DNA of 64,000 nucleotides from Leptobrachium leishanense (taxonomy: Eukaryota; Chordata; Amphibia; Anura; Megophryidae), in contig CM019066.1 of assembly GCA_009667805.1 (NCBI GenBank), forward strand, positions 330,640,619-330,704,618, in the 5' to 3' direction. Under the pieces are notes generated by a model. The model saw only the letters and a list, made by a program, of their open reading frames with translations, was not told the origin of the DNA and ran no database searches. Positions within the stretch are counted from its first letter, which is position 1. Every line of letters starts with the position of its first letter. Below, piece after piece: positions 43,305-55,624 of the stretch. The translations under genes were made by a program, and so were the position numbers.

Positions 43305-45320
43305 CATTTAATTATGGAGCATTACCAATATGGGTCCTAATATATTGTCTCCTTTGAGGATAATGAGCAATTTTCACGTAATATAAAATAAGGATATTTT
43401 TGGTTTCTTTGTTAAACCGCCTGTTCCTACAACTGAGTAATTGCACCTCATGGTGACTATTTCTCAATTACGAGAGTATCTAATATCTTTCTCATTATAT
43501 GAATATTGTGTGGGAATTGGCAGCTTTATTTCTGCTATTCAATTCTGTGTTTTTATTTTTCACCAGTATATGTTGTAATTAGGCTTGTTGGTTAGGCTTG
43601 TTTTTACTTTATTACAGGGCTAGTTCCCTAAGGTTATGTCCCTTTCTTTTGGCAATTTATTATCTGCACTATATAGGTTTTTGTAGTACCTGTCCCTCTC
43701 TTTCTAAACAGGTTTTGACTAGGCCCGGCTGTCGTGGGGGACTCGACCAGGCCGGGCGGCCGCCCTATGTTTCCATTGTCACGAGAGATCCAATGGTGCA
43801 TACGTTTACACTGCATGATTCCACAATGGGGAGGGGGGGCACTAAACTAGTTGAGGAGAATGAGCAGTATGTTACTTCTTACTTGCAACCATGATCGAAA
43901 ACTTATTTAAAGTTTATTTTATTCAATTAATTTAATAACGACCTATAGAACTTTTTTAGTATTATTTCTTTTGATTTACAGCCTTGCTGGTGTGGGTGGG
44001 TGTGCATGGCACTGTAGTAAATTCATAGAAAGCAAGGGGACAGCCAAAAGAAATGAGTGAGAAGAAGTGAATCACTGCTTTAAATCATACCGCCAATTGT
44101 GAGGCCATTAACCCTCTTAATTATGCTACAATTTAAACTTCATTATAAATGCTCAAATTCTGGAATGAGATTGCTTATCTCTAAATCAACCTGTACTCAG
44201 AAATTATGTCATTAAATCATTCAGAAAAAAACATATTTTGCAATAAAATGTTTTTTCAAACTTCTTATATTAAATGAAAACTCCAACTTAACAAAAAAAA
44301 AAAACTGTAATTATTAGTCCGTCCTTTCATATATATCCTAGGTTAGCATTAGTTGCCCATAAAAAAATTGATTATATTTTCATTGTAAATTACATGATAA
44401 TGATAATGATTTAATCTAAATTACCTGACATGGTCTTCTGATGTTTTATATTTAAAAATACTGTTATGACGTGTTATAAGGGGTTTAGCATGGTTTGATG
44501 TGTTCCTGCAGCTGTATAAATAAATATACAACCAAGTTCAAAAGAATGTATGAGGCTTCTAAAATTACTTATGACTGAGCTCCTTCTAATGAAACTATTA
44601 TTTTAATGGTGAATTGTTTCCTCGTCAGAAACCACTAAGGCTTATTCAATATAAGATATTATATGCCCTATAATGATGCACAAATACATAAAATAACTTA
44701 TTCTTCCAACTAGTTGAATATATTTTATTATCAAAAACACATCAGGGTTCTAAAAGAAACATAAGAATGTACTTAATCTAACTTGAAGGTTTCAGGTGAA
44801 AAAAAAATTTGTTTTTGTAGCTGGGTAGAGCTTTGACCCCAATTAACTTCTCTGTTTAATTTTATTTGGATGAGTGAGAGTGTATTCCCATGTGTTAACT
44901 TTATTGCAATGAAAACCTTATATACGGTGATAAAAATAAAGTCGTGAACTTCGGTAATATTTCTTCAAAAAGGCATTTATCATGTACTCCCATGAACTGT
45001 TCTCGCAAGAAAAAGTAACATCTTCTCACTTTTCAGGAAATAAAAACACACTTTTTTTGTTTTAACCAAACAGGAAAAACATAAAAATTCCATTGCTTCA
45101 ATGATGCACTTCTGAAAGATTTTTACAAGAATAAAAATCTAGGTCATGTGACTAATTGTTTTTACAATGCTTTTGTTACTCCTCGTTCTTGGTCATAATG
45201 CTCACGGACTGGACGATCTCATCATGTATAGTAACACTGTACCCATGTTCTTAAGCTGCCTGTATTGTTACAATAAAGTTATTTCAAATTTCATTGCTTC
45301 TCTTGCAATAAGAACCCAAT
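43305..45320. other. 2 kb AT-rich, no gene seen
   Basis: Short ORFs only, strongly AT-rich from 43900. It may be single-copy host DNA, since I recognise no repeat here apart from a short ctaggcccggctgtcg / gaccaggccgggcggcc stem near 43721-43762. Confidence 0.5.
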
Positions 45321-45580
45321 GGGCTCTATTCCACAGTTGGTGCTAATGTAGCATCTTGATATGTAATCGTTAGCGCTGGGATAAGTAAATTTAACGTCTG
45401 GCATCGATATTCTGATCTTGACGCTAAACTGGGGTTAAAAAGTTTTGCGCCGCGCAGCTTGCCTGAGCTTACTATACTTAAGTGTCTCCTATATTTAACA
45501 TGGGGAGCCCAATCTATTTTTAGCATCTCGACAAGTGAGGTATTGCAAAGTGCTGGCGAAAAGCAAAATTTAACCCCATA

Positions 45581-46491
45581 CAGGGTTATCCAAAGAGATC
45601 CGAATTGCTTGAGAAAGGTAACCGAACGCTGAAAATCAGCGTTCGGTTACCTTTCCTGGCCATTCGGCTATCCAGAGAGCAGGCAATTCGCCAAATCCTG
45701 GCGAATTGCCTGCACATACGGTGCCTGTTCGGTTCCTGTTCGAGGGCAGTGAAATCCCCCTAGAGAAGCAATGCTTCGGCTATTCAGAGAACACAAACCA
45801 GCAGTGAAAGGTTCCCCTAATGTCCTGCCATTCGGTGGTTTAATTCGGCAAATTTATTCAGGAGAATCCCATAGGCTTCAATGTTAAAAATATTCCCGTT
45901 TTAATTCAATATCTAATAAACCGTTCATTATAAAATTCTGCAGCAAAAAGTCTCTTTATTTATAGATTTTTTAGGATACTTTAAGCATTTTTCAGATTTT
46001 TTTTTTTTTTTTAAAAAGTCCGATTTTTTTTTTTATTTTTTTTCAGTTTGCTTATTTTTTTTGTAACAGCTCTCTTTATTATCATTCCCTGGACCTCCTG
46101 TGAAAATTTCAGACATTTTCGCTTAGTAGTTTCTTTGCAAACAGCGTTTCTTTTTCCCAGATTCATACAAATGGTTTTTCTAATTTATTCACTGCCTCCT
46201 CTACGTCACAGCTGCTTCGGCTGTGTGTGATTCGGCTTATGTTCGGCTCCTGTTCGGCTCCTGTTCGGCTTCTTCAAAGGTTAATCCAGATGTTTTTGCT
46301 TGTTTTCAGCGTGCATTCGGTTAGTGTTCGTCAGGTTTTCGGCAGCTTTTCCCTGCAATTCGGGGACCCTGTGGTGCTTGCTGAATACACCGCAGGGTCA
46401 CCGAAATGGGATCGGCAAAAGGAACCGAATTGAAGAGAACGAAAAGTCACCGAACGTGCGGTGACTTTTCGAATCTCTTTGGATAACCCTG
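45581..46491 (+). mobile_element. CAGGGTTATCC MITE, 911 bp, copy 2
   Basis: Inverted ends as at 34840, flanked by ATA on both sides (45578-45580, 46492-46494), a likely 3-bp target duplication. Perfect hairpin at 45613-45655 with 20-bp arms and an AAA loop, and a second at 45681-45711 with 13-bp arms (aggcaattcgcca). Confidence 0.88.
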
Positions 46492-46910
46492 ATAGTGACC
46501 AGGCGGTTTTACCATTGCCAGTCCGAAAGTAACCACTGCGCTGTTTGTGTTTATCTCTAATTTTCCTCTTACTCGTTTATGGAACCCACACATATTATAT
46601 ATTTTATTTATTTTCTCGCCATTAAATGGACTTTCTAAAGATACCATGATTTTCAGCATATTGTTTAATTTACTATAAAAAATGAATGAAATATGATGAA
46701 AAAAATTGGAAAAAACACACTTTTTCGACCTTTGACCCCCAAAATCGACATGTTTTCACCAAACATGGTCATATTTGGTACCATTGGAAAGGCCATGCTC
46801 TGGCCTTTCCAATGATACCAAAGATGACACCGTGTCATGATGCCGTCGATCGGGAGAAAGGGGGTCCAAAGGACCCGGAGCAGAGTGAGCCTGGGAACAA
46901 ATAGTTCATA
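46492..46910. mobile_element. Fragment of TTAA-type MITE between the two 911-bp elements
   Basis: No TTAA ends. The family hairpin is present at 46767-46828 (ggtcatatttggtaccattg, loop atgctct). The left part is AT-rich. Confidence 0.5.
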
Positions 46911-47821
46911 CAGGGTTATCCAAAGAGATTCGAAAAGTCACCGCACGTTCGGTGACTTTTCGTTCTCTTCAATTCGGTTCCTTTTGCCGATTGCATTTCG
47001 GTGACCCTGCGGTGTATTCAGCAAAGAGCACAGGGTCCCCGAATTGCAGGGAAAAGCTGCCGTAAACCCACCGAAAACTAACCGAATGCACGCTGAAAAC
47101 AAGCAAAAACATCTGGATTAACCTTTGAAAAAGAGGAACAGGAGCCGAACAGGAGCCGAACATGAGCCGAATCACACAGAGCCGAAGCAGCTGTGACGTA
47201 GAGGAGGCAGTGAATAAATTAGAAAAACCATTTGTATGAATCTGGGAAAAAGAAACGCTGTTTGCAAAGAAACTACTGAGCGAAAATGTCTGAAATTTTC
47301 ACAGGAGGTCCAGGGAATGATAATAAAGAGGGCTGTTACAAAAAAAATAAGTAAACTGAAAAAAAAATAAAAAAAAAATCGGACTTTTAAAAAAAAATAA
47401 AAAAATCTGAAAAATGCTTAAAGTATCCTAAAAAATCTATAAATGAAGAGACTCTTTGCTGCAGAATTTTATAATGAACGGTTTATTAGATATTGAATTA
47501 AAACGGGAATATTTTTAACATTGAAGCCTATGGGATTCTCCTGAATAAACTTGCCGAATTAAACCACCGAATGGCAGGGCATTAGGGGAACCTTTCACTG
47601 CTGGTTTGTGTTCTCTGAATAGCCGAAGCAGTGCTTCTCTATGGGGATTTCACTGCCCTCGAACAGGCACCGAACAGGCACCGTATGTTCAGGCAATTCG
47701 CCAGGATTTGGCGAATTGCCTGCTCTCTGGATAGCCGAATGGCCAGGAAAGGTAACCGAACGCTGATTTTCAGCGTTCGGTTACCTTTCTCAAGCAATTC
47801 GGATCTCTTTGGATAACCCTG
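46911..47821 (-). mobile_element. CAGGGTTATCC MITE, 911 bp, copy 3, inverted
   Basis: Reverse orientation of copy 2, same length, same ATA on both sides (46908-46910, 47822-47824), very high similarity by eye. Hairpins as in copy 2. Confidence 0.88.
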
Positions 47822-47824
47822 ATA

Positions 47825-48197
47825 GTCTTCCTCTGGTACCACACCGCGTCGCTGCACAATCTTGCAGCATGGAAAAGCAAGCCTCCATGGAGTCCTATAG
47901 ACTCCGGGAGCTGATACTCTCCTGAAAAACACCTTTTAAAAAAAATTGTGAATCAAAAATTTTGCCTAAAGAATACAAATATAAATCAAAATGTTCTAAA
48001 AAATGAATTAATAAAAATACGGTTTTCCGAAAATAAAAAGAATAAACTGTTTAATAAATAAATATAAAAAGCGATAATATTGTTTTACATTGAATCCTGT
48101 GGATTTGCCAATTTAAACCTGACGAACTGAACACCGAAAATCATGGCATTTCACTGACAATTTGGTGCAGTTCGGTGCTCTCTGAATAGATTAACCA
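47825..48197. repeat. Decayed fragment resembling the CAGGGTTATCC element interior
   Basis: ttgaatcctgtggatttgcc and cagttcggtgctctctgaat parallel the interior of the 911-bp elements. No ends. Confidence 0.35.
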
Positions 48198-49227
48198 TTA
48201 ACCCCTTTACTGCTGAGCCATTTCACCTCTGTATGCTGAACTCATTTTTACCATTTTGTGCACATCATGTTTAAACGCGATTTGAAGCCATATTTTATTA
48301 TATGACCCAGATAAATTATATATCCTTTTTTTGGGCAGACTCGGCAGATTCATAATATATCATTATTATATGTATTCGTCATGTCCTATCAAAATGCTAC
48401 AACAAAAAAATGTAAAAAAAATAAATAAATGTGAATTTCCATTCAGATTTCAATCATTTACAGCATGTAAAAGATTTTTTTTACATTTTATAATCTGAGC
48501 CTGTGGTTATATATTCTATGGGGTACTCTTGCTAGAAGAAAATTAGAAATGGGAACCTGTTACTGTATTCTTCTGAGAAAATACACAATTTTAACTAAAA
48601 CTGAAAAAATTTCCTTTTTCATTGTGGGAAATAATAAGGTGAATTAGTGCAGCATCATTGTTCACATTATAATTGAAAAGTGAGCAATAGTGCTGCATTA
48701 TTAAAAATAGAGAGTTAATTCTTATAAATTTTTACTTACTTATTTTTACGTATAACATGGTAATGTTTGGTCCAAAGGACCCCCATATCTCAAAGATAGG
48801 GAATCCCCTGCCCGGCTAGGGGGGGATTCCCTTTCTGATGTCATTGTGCCCATGTGTGATGATGTCACTGGACGAGGAGAAGCCCAGTAGGTGGGACTGA
48901 CATCCAAGTTGTCAGCCCCCACTGGAAGAAGGCCGCAATCCAGCTTTGCGGTACCTGCACGTAAGGGGTTAAAAGAGGCATCACTGGAAAGGTCACACTT
49001 TGACCTTTCCAGCGATGCCTCTCTTGTCTTCTTATCCCTTACTCCGCCCAGTGCGATTACGTCAGTGCGATGGCCAGGGTATAAAAGCGAGGGTGTGACT
49101 TCAAGGACCACTGCCGTAAAGGTGAGTATGGGGATTTCACTATGGAGACGCCTCGACGTGTGTCCTCCGCACAAAGCAGTGACAAACCAGGACGTTCCCC
49201 ACACATCGTCCGCATCGAAAGGGTTAA
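48198..49227. mobile_element. piggyBac-type MITE, 1.03 kb
   Basis: TTAA at 48198-48201 and 49224-49227. Left CCCCTTTACTGCTGAGCC. The right end, read inward, CCCTTTCGATGCGGACGATG is weaker but keeps the gacgttccccacac piece seen in the other copies. Shares atgtttaaacgcgatttgaa with 37853. Family hairpin near 48986-49020 (ggaaaggtc / gacctttcc). ORFs here are shadows. Confidence 0.8.
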
Positions 49228-49744
49228 ATCTCCATGGGACAATTTCGCTGCTGCCAAAGATAGCCAAACTGCACCGTATTTTGCTGTCAATTTTCCAGCA
49301 TATGGAGACTTGACAGCTTTCTGAATAAATGAATTGTCACAAAACTGGACCATACAGTGAATTTCACTTTTCATGCTATTCGGTGGCATGTTTGCTGCTT
49401 ATTGAACCGCCCTTTAGGTGTAAACCTTGAAAATTTAACAACTCCTAAAAGCTGGTGTTAATATCATAATGACACGTAAACCCTGGCGTAAACTTCCCAG
49501 AGGGAATACACACACAGGTGTTTAATTAGCTACGTATGTATCCACTTTTATTAGCTTGAGCCGTTAATTTCACTGCTCAACATAAATTTTATCATCTTGC
49601 AAAGAAAATATAACGTCTCAAGCCCTGTCTGCTATGTCTTGGTCAGAATAAGTACAGTAATGGTGATACGCGAATGGTTACCAGTTAGCGCACAATTTTT
49701 CCATTAGCGTCTCACTTTTAACGACTCGGTTGAAATAGGGCCCC

Positions 49745-50078
49745 TAGTGTCTGTTAGAGGGGGTAAGGATAGTGTCAGACAAACGTTTTTACGAGTGAGA
49801 GGAACATCCGTGAGAGTGGACGTTCCTTCCACTCTGACGCCCATCTGGCCCCCTCGCTGAGAGCAGTTAGTGTGCTCAGCACCGCAAGGCTCGATCCTCC
49901 TATGGAGGATCTTTCTTTGGCGTTCCGTTGAAAGCGAGTCATGGCGCTTCGACGGGGAGGCTTTTTAAACAGACTGCTGTAGTGCGCACACTACAGCTTG
50001 TGGCCGCCGGCCCTGTCGCAGTGTCAGAACTCTATGAAGGATGACGGGAGACACATCAGTACAGGCGCATATAGTTTT
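49745..50078. other. No gene seen; hairpins
   Basis: Short complementary stretches such as gaacatccgtgagagtgga / tccactctgacg (49799-49845) and ctcctatggaggat. Unassigned. Confidence 0.4.
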
Positions 50079-50735
50079 GGATAGGACTCACTCTCACTAG
50101 AGGTGCCGTGATGTTGGCGGGGGAGCTTACACTTTTAATGCCCATTAATAGAAACCAAAGCCTCTAATTGTGTTTTGTTTCACATGGTATAATTGGAATA
50201 AGAGCAGATGCCAATTTTCACCTTGTTATGTTTTATCCATGTTGCTGGGCTGGATACATTTGGTGGTTGCAGCCACCCCATCGGGGAATAGGTGCGACCC
50301 CACCCCTCCTGTACCATGTATGTTTTATTGTACCTCCAGCCAGGTCATCATTGCAGGATGTTCCGCTCCATGTCTTTGTTTTTTGATCCCAAGGCGGATT
50401 TGTTTCTGGTGGGGCATAAATAAAATTCCACCAGTCTACCTCATGACTGAGAAGCAGCATGAAAAGTTATGGTTCGCTATACAGCAGCCTGTGGCTTCAT
50501 TTTTGGATAGGACTCACCCTCACTATAGGTGCCGTGACATTGGCAGATGAGCTTACTCTTTTAATGGCAATTAATAGAAACCAAAGCCTCTAATAATTCC
50601 CCTATAATGGGAATAAGCGCAGATGACATTTTTCTCCTTGTTATGTTGTATACATGTTGCTGGGCTGGATACATTTGGTGGTTGCAGCTGCCCCATCAGG
50701 GAATAGGCATCTCCCCACCCCTCCCGTACTATGCA
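50079..50735 (+). repeat. Tandem duplication, 426-bp period
   Basis: ggataggactcac starts at 50079 and again at 50505. About 230 bp follow with good similarity (aatagaaaccaaagcctcta, gctgggctggatacatttgg). A third diverged copy of part of it is at 9027-9112. Confidence 0.85.
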
Positions 50736-52300
50736 TATAGTGCGCTCGTCTGACCCCAACCCAAATCGAGTCTCAATTTAGATATGAAATCTATTGCACA
50801 ATCAAGAATAGTATAAGTCATTGCAAAGCAGAGCAAAAGATATATATATACACAAAAGTGATAATACTCTATTTTTACCATAGATACAGGAATAAAGAGG
50901 AAGTCGATCAGAAATCATTTGAAACTCTCTATCCATGGATAATATTTAAAGCTAAATGCATTTATCGGGCAATTCTCGCATCTTGAATGTTTTTCCCAAA
51001 AGCAAAGTTAAGTTATTTGAGGAGATCACGAAACTGATGCATAATTATTATACTATTTTAAGCGCTGAAGACAGGTAATGAAAGTCCCTCTGTTTCAGTA
51101 AAAATAATCTGAAAAACTGCTGACCACTTTCAAAAGACTCTTAACACAAACACGCATATTTTTATGCTCTAGTGATTCCTGTATGGTTTTTTTTTTAAGG
51201 AGAAATGCTCGTTTTTAATAGCTCTGTTGGGAACTGTTCAAAACTTCTATATATTTTTTTTTAAAACACAAGGTAAGTCATCCAGAATTTCTTTTGACAT
51301 TGTAATGTTTAATCTAGTTTGAAGATATCTTGGAGAAGGGTTTTAATGGACTGCCTGAGGCTACAAGGAAAAATGATTACTTTAAACTTTTATCTTCTCT
51401 TTGCATGTAGAAAAGGGAGACATCAATGGTGGTTTTACAAATACACATTTAATAGCTTGCTTCAATTAAAATGTATCTTCGAAAGTATCAAATTGTTTCC
51501 ATGACGTAGCTCGTCATTTAACAGTTTCCATATGGCCAAATGAGTTTTAGTGTCCTCTACTTGCTGAAATTGAGTGAAAATTAAATGTAAAGCAGATGAT
51601 TAGCTTCGAACAACCAAGATGGAGCCTGGTAAATTTTCTATAACTTGTATACTATTAGTGTTATTTTATCTTCTGGTTTTCCCCCCGTAATGTCATTACC
51701 TGATTGCCAAAGAAGACTCTAGTCACCCAAACGTCAACAGCAATGGCAGATTTGTGCACAATTACGAGGGTAGACGTCTGTTTTCAGTTAGTGATAATTA
51801 TAGATAAGCTGTGTTTAACAGTCATTTTCAACCGCAAACTCAACTCAATCAATTAAAAAAAAAAATCTGCATGAAGCAGCACCACCTTTAATCATTTCCA
51901 GGCAAGCTGAAATGACCCATTAAGTTGTAAGAAATGCTAATGCTTCGATTTTCCAGCCAGAGTAATTAAACCAAATTCCGTGAGCAGCTGAAAGCATATT
52001 TACTTATCTGACTAACCAATAGAAACTGGAGAAAAGTTTTATTTTCAGGGCTACATCAGAAGCAAAGCATTTTCAGAAGGGTGACATTCGGCTAAGAGTC
52101 CAGAGTCCAACAATTTCTAATTATTTCACACTGATTGAAATAGGTCCTAAGATGTAAAAAGTTGTCTTAGCGTTTATTAAACATTGTGATATGAGAATTC
52201 TATAGTATCGATTTCTAAACGGCCAACTGATATATAACTAAATAGATACTTGGAACGTCACGGATGCAGCCGTTGATTCTGAACCTGGCCAACCTACAAA
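50736..52300. other. 1.6 kb AT-rich, no gene seen
   Basis: Short ORFs only, no recognised repeat. Candidate single-copy host sequence. Confidence 0.5.
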
Positions 52301-52430
52301 GAGCCCAATTCCAACATTGGTATAAACGTAACCAGAGATATTGTAAACTTAAAGCCTCGATAGATTAGAATGGCTCTGGGAAGTTTACATCAGCTCTGAT
52401 TACGTTTACACCAGGGTTGGAATAGGGCCC
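52301..52430. mobile_element. 130-bp MITE (GAGCCCAATTCCAAC)
   Basis: Inverted ends of about 30 bp: left gagcccaattccaacattgg, right read inward gggccctattccaaccctgg, both continuing tataaacg or tgtaaacg. A partial copy lies at 33938. AAA flanks both sides. Confidence 0.75.
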
Positions 52431-52449
52431 AAAGTTTTCCACCCATCAG

Positions 52450-52630
52450 CTGTTGCTTGATTCACCTTTCTGTGGTCAAGAAGGATGGTTTTTCCACTAT
52501 GGTGCATATTTGGAAAATACTTCAGACTGTGGTTTTTTGCCTTCTTTTGGATTAACAGCAGTAGATGACACGCGAAAGGCTGAACTTAATGGTCGCATGT
52601 CTTTTTTTTCAGCCTGTGTAGCTAACCATC
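52450..52630 (+). repeat. Dispersed amphibian-type repeat, 3' part
   Basis: ttcttttggattaacagcag and gtagatgacacgcgaaaggc parallel 24300-24350. Confidence 0.6.
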
Positions 52631-52796
52631 AATTTGACAGAATGAATGGTGGCTATAGCTCAGCAGGTTTTCGAAGAACTATGTTGGATCAAGTACAGCA
52701 ATACTACAGTTTATTCCCTATCTAGGGAAGCTCCAAAACAGTTCGCTATATTTTCCATCATTCTCTCCACTCTTAGGGCCCAATTCCAATTTTTTC

Positions 52797-52843
52797 GTTT
52801 CGTGAGAAAAACGAATCGGTACGAAACGAAACGCACATCCCTA
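52797..52843. mobile_element. Terminus of the TAGGGATGTGCG hAT family
   Basis: acgaaacgaaacgcacatcc followed by cta is the reverse of the left end of 17044-17642. It is preceded by a fragment of the gggcccaattcca MITE. Confidence 0.55.
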
Positions 52844-53738
52844 GATAAAATTATCCTAATTTGTCTGAGAAATAAGGCCCTCATTAATCTTTGCCCTTTG
52901 ATGCAATTAATGGAAATAATTATGCCAGTGTTTTGAACCTGACGGTAATGTACTTGCTTTCATTTTTACATTTATATAGGTTCAGCTAGTTTCTATATAT
53001 TGGATTTTTATTTATTATAATCTAGAATGGCCACAGTTGTCACTCGATATGTAGTTAATTACAAATATGGTGTATTTCATACAACCCTTTTCACTAGCTT
53101 AACTAGGTCACGATCATGAAACCAGATTCCTTATTTGTTTTCCCCCTGTTATTACTTAAAATGGATTATTCTACTCTCCATGTCTAACCCACATAGTTAG
53201 TTTCCCCCAGTCCCACTTCCTCCTTAGCAAAGCCTGCCTTCCTGTCAGTTTACCACAGAGGCAGTCAGCAAGCATCTGTCTGTACCAGGTCATTGCATCC
53301 TGTTTTTACCGTCCCCCCATACCAAGACTTTTAATTCGAGTATCTACAACCCCAGAATCACCAGGCATTCTGACCCCACAATGTTTCTTACACAGAAGGT
53401 AGGAGTTATCCCCACTCCTTCAATTCAAAAGACTTATATAAATGCCAGTGGGGACAGGTGGCGAAAAGGTCCGCAAGATCGAAGTAAAAATTGCCAGACA
53501 AGGGACTGTGAAAATCTATACTAAGCCCTTTAGAGACCATCCGTTTATTGACCAAAGCAGATTACAACAGAGGACTGATCACCTATTCTGGGATACATGG
53601 TGATGCACTCAGCTAGCTTGAACGATGCATCCGGCGAACACCGATTGCTGGAAAAGACTTGGAGAAAGTGGTTCCGGACTGTTATCTCATTGTTGTATAT
53701 ACGACGTATGCGTTACCTTGTTCCTCACATGTTCCACA
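52844..53738. other. No gene seen
   Basis: AT-rich, with short ORFs only. Confidence 0.5.
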
Positions 53739-53740
53739 TA

Positions 53741-54733
53741 CAGTCATGGCCGAAATTGTTGGCACCCCAGGAATTTTTCCAGAAAATCAAGTATTTCTCA
53801 CAGAAAAGTATTGCAGTAACACATGTTTTGCTATACACATGTTTATTCCCTTTGTGTGTATTGGAACAAAACAAAAAAGGGAGGAAAAAAATCAAATTGG
53901 AAATAATGTCACACAAAACTCCAAAAATGGGCTGGACAAAATTCTTGGCACCCTTTCAAAATTGTGGATAAATAGGATTGTTTCAAGCATGTGATGCTCC
54001 TGTAAACTCACCTGGGGCAAGTAACAGGTGTGGGCAATATAAAAATCACACCTGAAAGCAGATTAAAAGGAGAGAAGTTCACTTAGTCTTTGCATTGTGT
54101 GTCTGTGTGTGCCACACTAAGCATGGGCAACAGAAAGAGGAGAAGAGAACTGTCTGAGGATTTGAGAACCAAAGTTGTGGAACAATATCAACAATCCCAA
54201 GGTTACAAGTCCATCTCCAAAGATCTAGATATGCCTTTGTCCACATTGCGCTGTAGCTAATCTCTCTGGGCGTGGACGGAAGAGAAAAATTGATGAAAGG
54301 TTGCAATGCAGGATAGTCCAGATGGTGGATAAGCAGCCCCAAACAAGTTCCAAAGAAATTCAAGCTGTCCTGCAGGCTCGACATTTAAATTAAATGAAAC
54401 GCTATGGCAGGAGACTCAGGAGGACCCCACTCCTTACACAGAGACATAAAAAAGCAAGACTACAGTTTACAGGAGCATCACATGCTTGAAACAATCTTAT
54501 TTATCCACAATTTTGAAAGGGTGTCAAGAATTTTGTCCAGCCCATTTTTGGAGTTTTGTGTGACATTACGTCCAAGTTGCTTTTTTTCCTCCCTTTTTTT
54601 TGTTTTGTTCCAATACACACAAAGGGAATAAACATGTGTATAGCAAAACATGTGTTACTGCAATACTTTTCTGTGAGAAATACTTGATTTTCTGGAAAAA
54701 TGTCTGGGGTGCCAACAATGTCAGCTATGACTG
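53741..54733. mobile_element. Deleted Tc1-like transposon, 993 bp
   Basis: TA duplications at 53739-53740 and 54734-54735. Inverted ends CAGTCATGGCCGAAATTG and CAGCTATGACTG extend into long terminal repeats of more than 200 bp (for example ccaaaaatgggctggacaaa mirrored at 54531-54552). Between them is only the start of a transposase gene. Full-length Tc1 elements are about 1.6 kb, so some 600 bp have been lost. Confidence 0.9.
54123..54390 (+). pseudogene. Tc1-like transposase, N-terminal remnant
   Basis: Frame from the ATG at 54123: MGNRKRRRELSEDLRTKVVE, then QGYKSISKDLDMPLSTLRC, the first helix-turn-helix, ending at a stop. A GRGRKRKIDERL-like segment then continues in another frame. The rest of the DNA-binding domain and the whole DDE domain are missing. 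Confidence 0.85.
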
Positions 54734-54735
54734 TA

Positions 54736-55064
54736 GTTAAGAATAGTGGTATTTACAGATACCAGATGAGGAGTATCATAGAATCATAGAACCAATGTAT
54801 AGATTCCTTACAATGGGCACAATATAGAAAAGGTTACAATACATTGAACAACATATTGACAAACCAGTACAGGAGGAAACAAAGGCCCTATTCCTGTGGG
54901 AATTTACAATCTAGAAGATAATAATGATGATAATAACCATCATTCAATGGGCCTTTGCACAACTTTATCGCCAGTGTATTTCTTCATATATCAAAATCAT
55001 AGGAAGCACATATTGTAAATGTGTAAACACAGCTCAGAGGGTATTCAAAAATCAAAGGATGGGG
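54736..55064. other. No gene; possible L2-type tail fragment
   Basis: 54780-54915 (ccttacaatgggcacaatat, gtgggaatttacaatctag) resembles the 3' region of the L2-like LINEs on the minus strand. Confidence 0.4.
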
Positions 55065-55309
55065 CTGGCAAAGGCTTATTATTATCGTAATTTATATAGC
55101 GCCAACAGTTTCCACAGCGCTTTACAATAACCAAAGGGAACGAGATACAGATAAACGGGCATGTGATGGAAATAAGAGATGTAGAGGGCCCTGCTCATAG
55201 GAGCTTACAAACTAGAGGGATTGAGGTTGAGTAAAACAAGGGGAATTTTACTGGATGGCAGGACCGTTAGTGCCAGTGGTTTGGGAATGATGGGGCCATA
55301 GAAGCAGCT

Positions 55310-55624
55310 TCAATCATGTGTGAGTAGGGGAGCAGAGGGATGAGTTGCATCAGTGATGTGGCACGCTAATCTTAAGAGATGGGTTTTGAGGGATTTCTTG
55401 AAGGCCCGAAGATCAGGGAAGAGTTTGATAGGGTGAGGCAAGTCATTCCACAGGACCAGAGCTGCTCTTAAGAAGTCTTGGAGGCAAGAGTTGGCATTGC
55501 GGGTGTAGACAGATGACAGGTGGAGATCGCCTACCGACCGGAGTTGTCTAGATGGTACGTGCTTGCGGAGTAATGAAGACATGTAAAGAGGGGTTGAGTT
55601 ATTGAGGGATTTGAACGTGAGCAT
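55310..55624 (-). pseudogene. L2-like reverse transcriptase, C-terminal remnant
   Basis: Reads LTFKSLNNSTPLYMSSLLRK, then VPSRQLRSVGDL, RAALVLWNDLPHPIKLFPDL, RAFKKSLKTHLLRLA. This is the same C-terminal motif order as at 18992-19446. The upstream catalytic domain is absent, so the copy is 5'-truncated. Non-functional, although this segment has no internal stop. Confidence 0.82.

Larger units (their letters stand above)
45321..49744. mobile_element. Harbinger-type shell with several nested MITEs
   Basis: Left end gggctctattccacagttgg (45321) and right end, read inward, ggggccctatttcaaccgag (49744 leftward) look like one pair of inverted ends. The tcctaaaagctggtgttaat piece at 49442 also occurs in the Harbinger MITEs at 11110 and 37038. 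In between are two CAGGGTTATCC elements and TTAA elements. Pairing of the ends is inference. Confidence 0.5.

Noticed and set aside
48746..49389. ORFs of 110-173 codons on both strands
   Set aside because: They lie in the right half of a TTAA MITE, overlap each other on both strands, and resemble no protein.
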